This document shows, one piece after another, positions 42,833 to 54,769 of a stretch of DNA of 64,000 bases; within the stretch, counting starts at the first letter, position 1, and the number at the start of each line of letters is the position of its first letter. The position numbers were made by a program, and so were the translations under genes. The notes below the pieces were generated by a model, which searched no databases, was not told where the DNA came from, and saw only the letters and a list, made by a program, of their open reading frames with translations. The stretch spans positions 54,377,183 through 54,441,182 of the forward strand of contig OX123182.2 in the NCBI GenBank assembly GCA_944739405.2, read 5' to 3'. This DNA is from Euclidia mi. Lineage: Eukaryota > Arthropoda > Insecta > Lepidoptera > Erebidae.

Positions 42833-43941
42833 CCGTCAGTCACGACATCCTCCTTGCTATCCTTTCCCACCTTATGATCTCCTCTGAGGCACTGGAATGG
42901 TTCTCGTCCTATCTTCGTGGTCGCCAGCAAGCGGTTCGCGTTGACGAATCCTCATCGAATTGGTGTGAGATCGGCTCTGGTGTTCCACAAGGCGGTATTC
43001 TCTCTCCTGTGTTATTTTCAATTTTCATTAATCTCGTAACCCAGAATCTTCAATGCGCTTATCATTTGTATGCCGATGACTTGCAGCTTTATGCTCAAGC
43101 TAGCGTTGAAAATATATCGTCTGCCATTGACACTGTTAATAGGGATCTAGAGTACTTACGTAATTGGTCTAACTCTTTCTGTTTGACGATAAATCCAACC
43201 AAGTGTCAGGCTATAATTGTGGGCAGCCAAAGAATGTTGAGCAAATTAGACAAAACTGCTTTGCCACCTATAATATTCAACGGTTCTGTCATCGAGTATT
43301 GTCCAGCGGTCAAAGATCTAGGTTTACATATTGACACAAATTTAAATTGGCGCGCTCAGGTAACTAATGTTAGCCAAAAAGTCACTGGTACCCTTCGTGC
43401 TCTGTATCGCCTGAAGAACTTTTTACCATCCAAAACTAAGATAATGCTTGTGCACACCTTAATTTTTCCTGTAATCGACTATGGTGATTTGTGTTATTTC
43501 GACCTGAATGCAGACCTTCTCAATAAACTTGACCGTCTTCAAAATAACTGCATTCGATTTATTTTTAACCTTCGCAAGTATGACCATGTGTCTGCTTATC
43601 GTTCTCGTTTGAAGTGGTTACCCATTCGTCAACGCCGTAGTATGCGCGCTCTCACTACACTCTACTCTATTCTCATGTCTCCTAACACACCTTCCTATCT
43701 AACTTCTCATTTTCAATATCTGTATTCCAGTCATAATAGAACTCTACGCTCCTCTAATAATCTACTCCTCCTATGTCCTTCACACAGCTCTGACTTCATT
43801 CACTCATCTTTTCCCGTGCAATCTGTTCTTCTGTGGAACGCCCTCCCTCTAGAGATCAGGACGGCCACCAGCAGACACACATTCAAATCGAAAGTACGAG
43901 AGCTCTTATACTCCGAACTTTCAGGATCATCGCAGAATTGA
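42833..43941 (+). pseudogene. LINE RT (jockey/CR1-like), 5'-truncated within the RT
   Basis: The open frame starts in RT motif A's tail ('SHDILLAILSHLMISSEALE') and runs uninterrupted to the stop. It includes motif B 'GSGVPQGGILSPVLFSIFIN', the catalytic 'HLYADDLQLYA' (YADD), 'CLTINPTKCQAIIVGSQRM', and the thumb and C-terminal region 'RLQNNCIRFIFNLRKYDHVS', 'WNALPLEIRTATSRHTFK'. Endonuclease and ORF1 are missing. The 5' truncation is typical of LINE retrotransposition; no frame damage suggests a fairly recent insertion. Confidence 0.9.
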
Positions 43942-44252
43942 TATCTCTAGTCAATTTTATATTATATATATTTATTTATTTATATATATTCATATATAAA
44001 TATTTCTTTTTTTACGTATATATGCAGGTTTATATTTTATAGTATTTACTATTGTGTATATGCATTGTATGTAATTAGTTTGTAGTTATTGATTTGTATA
44101 TATAAATGCTATGTTAGTCCCTAACACTTCAGCTTGCACCTACTTCATATATCTCTGCATCACCCCAAGGTAGACTGTTAGAGAATGCCTCAGGCATTAA
44201 GTCCGCCGATACATGTATATTATGTGTATGAAGTCCAATAAATAAATAAACA
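43942..44252 (+). repeat. 3' UTR and (AAAT)n tail of the 42833 LINE
   Basis: Continues from the stop codon through 'CACCCCAAGGTAGACTGTTA', 'CAGGCATTAAGTCCGCCG' and 'CATGTATATTATGTGTATGA' to AATAAATAAATAAAC. The last few motifs are the usual 3' terminal sequence of insect jockey-type LINEs. Confidence 0.75.
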
Positions 44253-44689
44253 ATTCATTACACTTTATGCATATTTTGTGATAACTATTGGGCAAATAAG
44301 GATATGACATGTTTGATACGAGAAGTATTATTATAGCCTTATGAAACTACATGGAATTAAACAAGAGTCAATATGATTGTAGCAGCGTTATAATTTTACG
44401 GATAGTACTTTAACTTGAGAGCGTGCTCACTTCAGAAACGTTGAAAACGTTCTTTGACTGTGCGCGGTCTAGAATTCGTAACTTTTGTAGTCGTGCAGAC
44501 GTAACTTAGCCAAATTTTCAGGAATGGAGGTTTTAAGCGGAGATTGGCAACCTAACGACTATTTTATTATGTCTTCTAGTTGCGGATACTTTTTAAAACA
44601 CAATGCAATCTATTTCTTTCCATCCAAAGGTTGCCTGGAAGAAATTGCTTTTAGCGATAAGGGCGCCCACTGTGCATTTTATTTGTAAA

Positions 44690-44762
44690 ATTTATCTATT
44701 TCTCTGCTTACTCTGTAACGTGACTTGTGGTGTACAATAAAGAATTTTCTATCTATCTGTCT
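44690..44762 (+). repeat. LINE 3' tail fragment
   Basis: 'GTGGTGTACAATAAAGAATT' followed by 'TTCTATCTATCTGTCT' is a common lepidopteran LINE 3' end with a TATC-type tail. No coding part is attached. Confidence 0.45.
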
Positions 44763-46129
44763 AATGCACATACACTGTCGCATATTCAATGAAAATCTGC
44801 ACTGTAAATTAGCCTAACACTGCAAAAGGCGTACAGTAGGGGATTAACACAGCGGTACAATTAGTTACGCCGTGACACCAGTAAGCTAGTTCATTTCAAA
44901 CACACTGTAAAAGCCTACTTGCGGATTGTCTAGTTTAATTTATGTGTGCGGTAGACAGGACTGTTTGAGGTTCGATATACGCACAGAATAGCCGTGTTGC
45001 GTAGTCCACGTTTCTAATGACCGCAACAAGCGGCCTGTCGAGCTGTCGTACGACATTATACCATTATTCGAAACTCCTTAGCGACAGTTCGATGTTAACT
45101 AAGTTTGTATACTGAAGCTAGAAATTGAAGCTAGGTTAGTTGTAGCTGTTTATTCTTGATCACGAACTGAAATTCTAGAACTTCCTAAATGTACTAAAAT
45201 GAAAAGAACAGGGTATAATTTCTCTTAGTTAGAGATCTAGTACAGTAATTTGTGGTATCATTACTCGTACAGGTCATAAAAACACATATCTGATAACATA
45301 TCTCTCACACTTCTGTTGATTCCACGTTTGCACTTATGCTCTTCGACACAGTAACAAACACAGGGCGATACCAAAATACTCACCTGGTCTTGACATTAGT
45401 GAAGTAAATAATTACCTACTTATAATGGTTACTTCTACCTATCGGTAGGTAATATTAAACGACACTCGTTGTACATTTTTTAAACAAGGCATCAGGACGG
45501 CTTACAACATAAAAATCGATCGATCGAAAGATGCCCAAGAAACGTATACGTTTCCGATAAAGTTATTTTCTATTGTACATTTCCTTTATAAAATAATATT
45601 TGATCTTCAAACGGAAAAATTCAATTCCTTTTCATGTATAAGTCAAAGTTCTTAAGAATAAATACGTAGAGTGTTATTATTTTTGAGAAAGAACGGGAAA
45701 TAATTTACATACTGAATTATACGTACGTATTATAAAGTGATATATGCATGTGTGTTTTGAAGCGTATGTGTTAAAGGGTGGATTCAAAAGGAAGATGCAA
45801 ATTAGCTTCCATGAGGGAGAACGTAAAAGACTGAAGTTCTTTTTGATCTCGCCATGCGATTAATACCCTGATATGTTTCACTGGAAATTGTTCCCGTGTT
45901 CTTGTTGAGCTGTGAGTCTTATTAAGTGGAATGAAGAATAGATATGGCGCTGATCAGGCGGTGCGAAGTAACGTGATAAATAGAATTCAAAGGAGGTTGG
46001 CATTGTTTATATTTTTTGACATTATGTGTAAAGTTACACTGCCTGAGTGCTAGTAGTGCTATGGATTAAGAGACAAATGTACCTAATACAAAAATGTTCA
46101 GTTATTGTCTAGAATTGTCTGTAATTGTA
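44763..46129. other. No recognisable feature
   Basis: AT-rich stretch. A short TCGATCGATCG palindromic run lies near 45517. Nothing else is recognised. Confidence 0.4.
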
Positions 46130-46350
46130 TTTATCTTTTATCTTATACAAGGCAAACGAGCAGACTGATTGAATGATGGTTAGCGATTACAACTGCGCAT
46201 GGACACCTGCAACACCAGAGGAGCCCTGAGTTTGTTACCAGCCGGCCTTTTGGGCAAATGAATATAAGGATGAGCTGGATGAGGGAGGATGAAAAAGGGG
46301 TTAGGGCCTCCGGCACTCTCACTCACCAAACGAAGCGCAACAGAATATAT
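46130..46350 (+). repeat. Lepidopteran interspersed repeat ('CATGGACACCTGCAACACCAG')
   Basis: Runs 'GGCAAACGAGCAGACTG', 'GATGGTTAGCGATTACAACT', 'GCATGGACACCTGCAACACC', 'AGAGGAGCCCTGAG', 'CCGGCCTTTTGGG', 'CCTCCGGCACTCTCACTCAC'. I recall this as a common moth/butterfly repeat. It is non-coding and its class is uncertain. Confidence 0.6.
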
Positions 46351-46741
46351 ACTGTTCCTTTTTGTCGATATTCTGTGGGGGTAGTATTTTTATGCAGAAA
46401 TCAGCAAGATATTGTAACGTTAATGTAAATTTAGGAAAACAGCATTGATTGGCTTGCTAAAATTAGTACAAATAGATTTCAGGCAAACGATTGTTAATCT
46501 TTTTAATAGTGGATCGATAAATATCACCTACCACGGCTTCTCAATAAATATTATAAAATCTGTAACCCGACTCGGACATTATCTCGATATGATGAAAGGA
46601 ACTCATTAATTAAAATCGATTGATTATTTGTACTTAATTTACATTAGGCTAGTAGGAACATACTGAAACATTATTTTGTTTAATATATTTTTGGTTGTAC
46701 AATAAAGAATATTCTTTAAAGTTGATATTCTGTCATATCTG

Positions 46742-46830
46742 GTTAGACCAGTAAGCGGACATCGGGCTCCGGCGTGTAAGTCTTGGATGCAACCGGGATA
46801 ACGCTAGGACGATGATGATGATGAATAAAG
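46742..46830 (+). repeat. Interspersed repeat family X, copy 2 (3' end only)
   Basis: 'GTCTTGGATGCAACCGGGAT', then 'AACGCTAGGACGATGATGAT' corresponds to the end of the copies at 47575 and 63835, including the (GAT)n tail. Confidence 0.5.
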
Positions 46831-47339
46831 AATATTCTTTCAGCCTGTGATACAAATATACATTTCAACAGTATATTTGTAAGTATTTTAAAATAAATAC
46901 ATAATTTATTCAAAACACTTACGAATATTACTATGTGGCATTGCTGTAGACAAGTAACAAGAAAGGGATTTATTTTTCTTAAAAGTACTTGTAGTCCGAA
47001 TAGGTTGCAACTAACTTTCTTTACGATCGCAATGTTTGTCACCAGCCAACCGATGTTCACATGTTATTACAGTTTCTCTTTTGTCTACTTTACAGATAAC
47101 TTTGTTGCACCTTAATACATACATTGTATCCAGGTACAAAGAATTGAATAAAAACTTATGCGGTACATTTGGTTAGTCAAACATAACGGTTGCACTAGGA
47201 AAGATTCTTGTAAGACATTTGATAATATAATACTATGGGTTCTTTTTTTCTTCATAGCCCAGTGGATAAACATCGTATTCAAATTCACGGCGCACATTAC
47301 TGATTGTTCGAAGCTATGTGCGTATGTATTTGTTAATCA
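46831..47339. other. No recognisable feature
   Basis: AT-rich sequence between two copies of family X. Nothing identified. Confidence 0.4.
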
Positions 47340-47575
47340 TCGTTTGCCCTGTGCCTTGCAGACCACGATAAGCCGTCTGTCTCGACTTTAATGAAGATCT
47401 TTGACAGCCGAGGTAGTAGCCCTGTATAAACTAAAATTGGTCTTATCATGAAATATCGCTATCCCTTTGGATTGCGGAGGTCAGACGATAGTCATTCTGT
47501 GGAAAAGCTGATATCTTTTACAATCCCCGGCAAAAGTCATAGATGCACTGGGATAACGCTATTTAATGTGTTTCG
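47340..47575 (+). repeat. Interspersed repeat family X, copy 3
   Basis: Contains 'GAAGATCTTTGACAGCCGAG', 'GAAATATCGCTATCCCTTTG', 'GATTGCGGAGGTCAGACGAT', 'CATTCTGTGGAAAAGCTGAT' and 'GCACTGGGATAACGCT'. The inverse of the right-edge copy (63832-64000) matches it clearly, with 'CGCTATCCCTTCGGGTTGCG'. Confidence 0.6.
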
Positions 47576-47830
47576 TTCTGTGAGTGAGACCGTCGGACGC
47601 TCCCGTCCCTTTTCCTTCGCTCTTAGACCGCCCTCACATTGGCGTCAGCGTGAACGCAGAGCGTTCTCAAAGAACGCATTTGTCTTTGGAAGAACGCTCG
47701 GCTGTCGCGACGTAGTCGAGGCGTCTCCGCGGCGTCGACGCCTCGTTGATGCCGAGGTGTCGTTGTGTTCCCGCTCCTCCTTCTCCAATGGTTTTTTTTC
47801 CTATTAGAATGCAACGCACTTGTGACTCCT
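47576..47830. other. GC-rich patch of unknown nature
   Basis: About 250 bp rich in CpG ('CACATTGGCGTCAGCGTGAA', 'GAGGCGTCTCCGCGGCGTCG') in AT-rich surroundings. It has short open frames on both strands and no recognised motif. Could be a MITE of unknown family; boundaries not found. Confidence 0.3.
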
Positions 47831-48108
47831 CTAGAGCTGCATCAGGCGATACGTTTGCTCGTTTGCCTCTATTACTTGCATAACACAATGTGAGAACTAA
47901 TAATTTTAAGTCAAATACTCAAAGATTGGTCCTGGGTGGGTATCGACCCCTCGACCCATTAACAGTCAGGTTCACTAATTACTAGAACAATAGCTCCGTC
48001 AAATTCGCAGAAACTCACATCTTTGTTCAATTATTGTAATTAGGAACTGCTGTGTTTTCACTTGTAGGTATTATATATTTTTAAGCATTTGGAGAAACAA
48101 AGTGTTGA
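47831..48108. other. No recognisable feature
   Basis: Nothing identified. Confidence 0.4.
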
Positions 48109-48306
48109 GGCCCGCGGCATATGTCCTATCCCATTCCAGATAATATTATTATAGTTACATATAATAATATAAGAGTAGGTAGTAATCTGTTTTAAATTTA
48201 AACTCTGCGGGCCTCTGCACGTTAGCGCTACGACTGACTCCGTGTAACCCTCTCAATGTGTCATGTATCCATCTCAAGCCAAAAGTTAGAATGGCCTTGA
48301 AAAAGA
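48109..48306 (+). repeat. Block P relative, 3' part only, diverged
   Basis: Matches the last ~150 bases of block P in order: 'GGCCCGCGGCATATGTCC', 'TATCCCATTCCAGATA', 'ACTCTGCGGGCCTCTGCACG', then 'AGTTAGAATGGCCTTGAAAA', 'AGATAAAC'. It contains extra AT-rich insertions. It is not flanked by TAA repeats, so block P sequence exists apart from the LINEs. Confidence 0.65.
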
Positions 48307-48771
48307 TAAACTATGTTTTACAAATATCATGCCATTCAATATTATTAAAGCGAATTGATAAACATAAAAAAGAAAACTAAAAAAAAAACACAATGAAAGA
48401 ATAAATTAATACATATTTACTGTAAGTCTTGATTACCTACTCCATCTATAGGTATAGGAAACCATTACGGATAAGCGATCTAACTGCACTTATATAACCA
48501 TGTTGAATTTCCTCTATCGTTGGGCGAAATCAAATTACACTTAAATAACGTGTTCGAATGTATTTATTTACAGCTTAGCACCTGAAGCTATTTAACGAAC
48601 GTAAGTAAGTTTAAAGTTGCAGTCATAGTGATAAGCTAGGATGTATAACATGACTTTACTAAATACTCTCTCCTCCCAGAAAATCTCTCCAAATATCCAT
48701 ATACGGTCAAATATGTTAGCGATGCAGATATGTTGATTTCTACAAACGATATAAGTGTATCACGACAAGAC

Positions 48772-49777
<1,006 letters not shown>

Positions 49778-49820
<43 letters not shown>
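49778..49820 (+). repeat. (TAA)n between block P copy 1 and LINE D1
   Basis: About 14 ATA/TAA units. Marks the 3' junction of block P and the 5' junction of LINE D1. Confidence 0.95.
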
Positions 49821-49821
<1 letters not shown>

Positions 49822-52800
49822 TCAATTTCATCAATCATCCCGATCCACTACTACATCACCAATGTCGTGCGATGCTGCACAAGAAGCGTTTGCTAATTCT
49901 TCTGTGCCCACGTCTGACATCACCAACTCTACGCGATTATTACAAAATAATACATATAACGTAGATCACAACACACAACTTTCACACATCGACACTAACA
50001 CACCAGCAAGAAGTGTTTTGCGAGATATACTTCCCCCAACCACTCTTGCTGGAAAGAGTAGACAACGGATGAAATGGACTAATGCTATAAACATAGAACT
50101 CCTCCGTTGCTACTACACAGTAACTATCTGCGAAACCGACATGACCGCCTGGAGACAATTATTACATCAAGTCTTCACAGAAAAATTTCCAGAGCTAAAT
50201 CATATCTCTGAACAACGTCTATCAGATCAGATAAGAGTTATCCATAGAAACAATAGAATATCAGCAGTAGAACGCGAACGCATAAAGGAGACCATTACAC
50301 ATACACTAAACAACACTGATAACACTATCGAAGTACAACATACATCTAACACGTACCAACATAGCAGCCAGCCACCTATCGCAAACGTATCTCAAACAAT
50401 ACCGAATACACAACACACACAAGAGCAACAAACTATATCACAGATAGAAAGTATTCAATCCTTAGGAACTAGCGAACACATCCAAACTCAAGAAAATGAA
50501 CCTACAAATACAACAGTAACGCCAATAGATTTTAACCACGTGCAAAATATATTTACCGAAATGTTAATAAAATATACAGGCACAGACCCATCATGCAGAC
50601 CCATAATACCTAAATTGCAAACTTCTCGACAGATGATAAAAACTGTAAATACCCTGAACGAAATAGTTGACAATCACCTACAAAACAGAGATACCGTAAC
50701 ATTAGAAGAAATTCACACTGTCATCTATTGTGCTGCAAAAACAGTAACAACACTACACGATAGGCAAATTAAAATGACAAAAGACAACACCTCCCGTTCA
50801 CCCAACAAAAACACAACCAATACGCAAAACGTTCAAAAGAAACCTCAATGGGAAAGACGTATAGAAAACAAGATCATAGCATTAAGAAAAGAAATAGGAC
50901 AGCTTACACAATACTTAAATGGAAACCTTACACATAAAAAGCAACAGAAATTAAATCCTAAAAACAAACCTAGACACGAATTAGAAGACCAACTGGATAC
51001 AAGTAAACAGAAACTACAAGCACAGGCTAAACGACTGAACCGATACAAGAAAAGCAACCAAAGGAAGTCAGATAATATTTTGTTTAACAATAACCAAAAA
51101 ATATTTTATCAAAAACTTAACACTGAGAACATTACAGTCACACAACATCCAGACATAGCAGACATACAAAAATACTGGGAAAATATATGGTCGAAACCCG
51201 TTCATCATAACACACACTCGTCGTGGGCTAAAATAGAAGAGCAAGAGATGGAGAAAATTGAACCAATGCCATTAATAGTAATCGATAAAGACGATGTAAC
51301 TTTCGCAATAAAAAGAACTTTAAACTGGAAGGCACCGGGACCTGATAAAATACAAAACTACTGGATCAAATACTTTACATCAACACACCAGCACATAGCA
51401 AAATCATTAAATGAACTGGTTAAAAATCCGCAAGACATACCTACTTTTCTAACACAAGGAGTAACCTATTTAAAACCCAAAGATAGAGACACTACAAACC
51501 CAGCCAAATACAGACCCATCACTTGCCTTCCCACCATTTACAAATTACTAACATCCATCATCACACATAAAATCAACTCTCACATCTCAGCAAACAAAAT
51601 TATTCCAGAAGAACAAAAGGGCTGCAGCAAAGGTTCGATGGGTTGTAAAGAACAACTTATCATAGATGCCGAAATCCATAACCAAGTCAAACAGAAACAC
51701 CGAAATCTATATTACTCATACATTGACTATCAAAAAGCTTTTGACAGCGTACCACACTCGTGGTTACTTCATATTCTGAAAATATACAAAATCGATGACA
51801 GTCTACTACAGTTCTTAAAACACGCAATGACCACATGGACCACAAAACTTAGTTTAAGAACCAACACCACAACACTTACTACATCACCTATCAAAATCTC
51901 ACGCGGTATTTTTCAAGGCGACTCCCTTAGTCCTTTGTGGTTCTGTCTGGCCATAAACCCCCTTTCCAGAATACTTAATAACACCTCATACGGATACACA
52001 ATTGACAGAGACAATAGAATCAAACTCACACACCTACTATACATGGATGACATAAAAATATATGCAAGTAATAGACAAGAATTAGACCACCTTTTAACCC
52101 TAACAGAAAAATTTAGCACAGACATAAAAATGACATTCGGTACAGACAAATGTAAAATCAATAGTATAATTAAAGGCCAGCACAGTAAAACAAATTCATT
52201 CGATTTTGAACTACAGGAAGGGAGAATAGATAGTATGGAGCCCAGGGAAACCTATAAATATTTAGGATACCAACAAAGCACATCAATTAACCACACCGAC
52301 ATAAAAAATACATTGAAAGCAAAATACAAACATAGACTCAATCAAATACTTCACACCCAGTTATCCGCCAGAAATACCGTCAAAGCTATTAACACATATG
52401 CCATCCCCATATTAACATATTCTTTCGGAATTATTAAATGGTCAGATACAGAACTTAATTCTCTTAACACCACAACCAGAACAACATGCTATAAACACAA
52501 CATACATCACATACACACAGCTGTACAACGTTTCACACTAAACCGAAAACTAGGAGGCCGGGGCTTTATCGACATTAAAAACTTACACTACACCCAGATA
52601 GATAACTTACGATCATATTTTATCAGAAAAGCCAACGACAGTACACTACACAAAGCAATCGTTAACTTATCTCACTCCGGAACACCCTTACAGTTAAACA
52701 ACAATCAATTTGATCCCAAAACTAAAATCTTAAAAGAAGACCTTAAGTTAGAAAACTGGAAAAGCAAAGCACTCCATGGTAAATATCCCCACCAATTAGA

Positions 52801-53727
52801 ACAAGATCATATAGACCGAACTGCATCAACTACCTGGCTCAATAAAGGCAACATTTTTAGTGAGACAGAGGGATTCTTTGTAGCTATACAAGATCAAGTC
52901 ATTAATACACGAAATTACTCAAAATATATTTTGAAAGAGCCAATAGAAACTGATAAATGCCGACTATGCCACCAATACACCGAACACATAGATCACATCA
53001 CAGGGGGCTGCAGCGCACTCGCCAGCAAAGACTACACTCACCGCCATGACAACGTCGCCAAACACATCCACCAACAACTTGCACTAAAACATAACCTGAT
53101 AGAAACACACACACCCTACTACAAATACAAACCGAGAAATGTGCTAGAAAACAATAAAGTAAAACTCTATTGGGATCGAGACATCATCACTGACCGCACT
53201 ATCCTTAGCAACAGACCTGATATAACACTAACGATAAAAACTACTAAGACCACCTATTTAATAGATATTACCGTTCCCAACACAAACAACTTAAAGCAAA
53301 AATACACAGAAAAAATTCAAAAATATATACCTTTAGCAGATGAAATAAAACAGATGTGGCACCAAGAAACAGTTAAGATAGTCCCCATAATTATATCCTC
53401 AACTGGTATCATACCAAAAACACTACATAACGCTTTAAAAATGATCGATCTTCACCCAAAAACATACATACCACTACAAAAATCCATTGTATTAGACACC
53501 TGCTCCATAGTTCGCCGTTTCTTAAACCCGACCTCACTCACACTTCAGAACACCACAAACACGCAGAACATACAAAAGACTCCAAGCGAGACACAAACAA
53601 GCCATTTGCTAACAAACACACAAAATCCCTAGACACATAACACGACTGAACCAGAATACTTGGTGTATACCCGTACCTGGTTCAAAATACCCAACCCAGA
53701 GTTGAGTTCAAAGACAATTGTCTATAC
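49821..53727 (+). mobile_element. LINE D1: R2/R4/Dong-like non-LTR retrotransposon in (TAA)n, apparently intact
   Basis: Single-ORF LINE with a restriction-like endonuclease, flanked on both sides by TAA repeats. It has a short 5' leader (about 41 bases after the repeat), an ORF of 3771 bases and a ~95-base 3' UTR ending 'GACAATTGTCTATACA' before TAA repeats. Dong of Bombyx mori is known for insertion in TAA repeats, and this copy fits that habit. The exact clade needs phylogeny. Confidence 0.85.
49862..53632 (+). CDS. LINE D1 polyprotein: Myb-like N-terminus, RT, CCHC zinc finger, restriction-like endonuclease
   Basis: 1256 residues from the ATG at 49862; an in-frame GTG at 49763 lies beyond the TAA repeat in block P and is not used. 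Residues ~64-135 ('GKSRQRMKW...') form a Myb-like DNA-binding region. Around 238 is 'YTGTDPSCRP'. The RT has 'LNWKAPGPDK', 'YRPITCLPTIYKLLT', motif A 'SYIDYQKAFDSVPHSW' (D622), motif B 'GIFQGDSLSPLWFC' (684-688 FQGDS) and catalytic YMDD (727-730). The zinc finger is C1033-X2-C-X8-H-X4-C1050. The endonuclease is RPD (1118-1120) plus 'YLIDITVPNT' (D1135), a PD-(D/E)XK arrangement. The protein would nick target DNA and prime reverse transcription of its own RNA there. No stop or frameshift. Asn/Thr-rich composition follows the AT-rich codon use. Confidence 0.93.
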   Translation: MSCDAAQEAFANSSVPTSDITNSTRLLQNNTYNVDHNTQLSHIDTNTPARSVLRDILPPTTLAGKSRQRMKWTNAINIELLRCYYTVTICETDMTAWRQLLHQVFTEKFPELNHISEQRLSDQIRVIHRNNRISAVERERIKETITHTLNNTDNTIEVQHTSNTYQHSSQPPIANVSQTIPNTQHTQEQQTISQIESIQSLGTSEHIQTQENEPTNTTVTPIDFNHVQNIFTEMLIKYTGTDPSCRPIIPKLQTSRQMIKTVNTLNEIVDNHLQNRDTVTLEEIHTVIYCAAKTVTTLHDRQIKMTKDNTSRSPNKNTTNTQNVQKKPQWERRIENKIIALRKEIGQLTQYLNGNLTHKKQQKLNPKNKPRHELEDQLDTSKQKLQAQAKRLNRYKKSNQRKSDNILFNNNQKIFYQKLNTENITVTQHPDIADIQKYWENIWSKPVHHNTHSSWAKIEEQEMEKIEPMPLIVIDKDDVTFAIKRTLNWKAPGPDKIQNYWIKYFTSTHQHIAKSLNELVKNPQDIPTFLTQGVTYLKPKDRDTTNPAKYRPITCLPTIYKLLTSIITHKINSHISANKIIPEEQKGCSKGSMGCKEQLIIDAEIHNQVKQKHRNLYYSYIDYQKAFDSVPHSWLLHILKIYKIDDSLLQFLKHAMTTWTTKLSLRTNTTTLTTSPIKISRGIFQGDSLSPLWFCLAINPLSRILNNTSYGYTIDRDNRIKLTHLLYMDDIKIYASNRQELDHLLTLTEKFSTDIKMTFGTDKCKINSIIKGQHSKTNSFDFELQEGRIDSMEPRETYKYLGYQQSTSINHTDIKNTLKAKYKHRLNQILHTQLSARNTVKAINTYAIPILTYSFGIIKWSDTELNSLNTTTRTTCYKHNIHHIHTAVQRFTLNRKLGGRGFIDIKNLHYTQIDNLRSYFIRKANDSTLHKAIVNLSHSGTPLQLNNNQFDPKTKILKEDLKLENWKSKALHGKYPHQLEQDHIDRTASTTWLNKGNIFSETEGFFVAIQDQVINTRNYSKYILKEPIETDKCRLCHQYTEHIDHITGGCSALASKDYTHRHDNVAKHIHQQLALKHNLIETHTPYYKYKPRNVLENNKVKLYWDRDIITDRTILSNRPDITLTIKTTKTTYLIDITVPNTNNLKQKYTEKIQKYIPLADEIKQMWHQETVKIVPIIISSTGIIPKTLHNALKMIDLHPKTYIPLQKSIVLDTCSIVRRFLNPTSLTLQNTTNTQNIQKTPSETQTSHLLTNTQNP

Positions 53728-53747
53728 ATAATAATAATAATAATAAA
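53728..53747 (+). repeat. (TAA)n between LINE D1 and block P copy 2
   Basis: About 6 TAA units at the 3' junction of D1 and the 5' junction of block P copy 2. Confidence 0.9.
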
Positions 53748-54628
53748 CCCCTCTGGGGCAGCCGTTATCTCATCATGAGACTAACGCAATCTCAGAGGGC
53801 AGAGTAACAGCTTTCAAACATCACCTTCACTGTGTAATATAAATAAAAAATTTATTACAAGAAGAAAGGAAAGCTTACAACCGCAGGGCAGCTTTGTGGC
53901 GAGCTGAATGTGTGTGGCGACACTGCGGTCCCAAATGCTTCAGAGAGTCGGTCAGGGCCTCGTCTCCGGCTTGCCTTTATTGGCTGGCTGGAGTGGATTT
54001 CCAAGAGTGCCCGCAGGACTCTCAACTCTGGCTTGCCTTGGTCGGCCGGCCAGAGGGAAGCCGCAAGAGCTATTAGCTCGGGGGTGGAAGTGTCATTCTC
54101 AAGGGCGTAACTACGGGGAAACCCGCTCCGGGCCTCCGTTGTCACGAGGCCCGCGATGGCGAAACCGGTGCCGCACCGCTCGACACCCCTAGCCACTCGC
54201 ACCGGTGTTGCCCTCTGGCTGCCTTTATGGCAGAGTTTGTTTGCTTTGGGCGGCTGTTTAGAGAGGGCCCATCTAGTGAGTTGGCGAGTCACCACCTGCC
54301 ACGCGGACGGATGCTATAGGAGTATCACGGGCAGGTGCCGTTTGTTATCCATAGTATCATTATTACCAGTCCATTTAACACCCATCCCCATAAACTAGTA
54401 AATTAGACTCCACATCATTGCAATAGTCCTACATTTGCTGCGGCTAGTCCATAGCTGTACTCTGTAGTGCAGTTGTGGAGGCTCCGCGGCATGTGTCCCA
54501 TCCCATTTTAGATTAAAACTCTCTACGGGCCTCTGCACGTTGGATCCATATCCCCGTGTAAGCCTCCCAAAGGACCGGTTATTCTTCTGACACCAAAGTT
54601 AGAAGAATAGCCGTGAGTAAAGAGAAAC
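53748..54628 (+). mobile_element. Block P, copy 2
   Basis: Same order of sequence as copy 1 (offset 4848 at the left end). From about 49155 to 49479 in copy 1 the two are essentially identical, while the adjoining ~100 bases (49490-49600 versus 54340-54450) carry many differences and indels. It ends with the same hairpin, slightly altered (ATTCTTCTGAC...GTTAGAAGAAT), and GAGAAAC before TAA repeats. Confidence 0.7.
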
Positions 54629-54659
54629 ATAATAATAATAATAATAACAATAATAATAA
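54629..54659 (+). repeat. (TAA)n between block P copy 2 and LINE D2
   Basis: About 10 units with one CAA variant. Junction between block P and the longer 5' leader of D2. Confidence 0.9.
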
Positions 54660-54769
54660 GCCTCCTAAAACCCAACCATACGTCCGAGTCGAACATCTGA
54701 CTCACGTAGGGGGCGGACACACGAACATTTTACTGGCGTGGCTAACATGGCAAAGGTAACCCATTCAAT

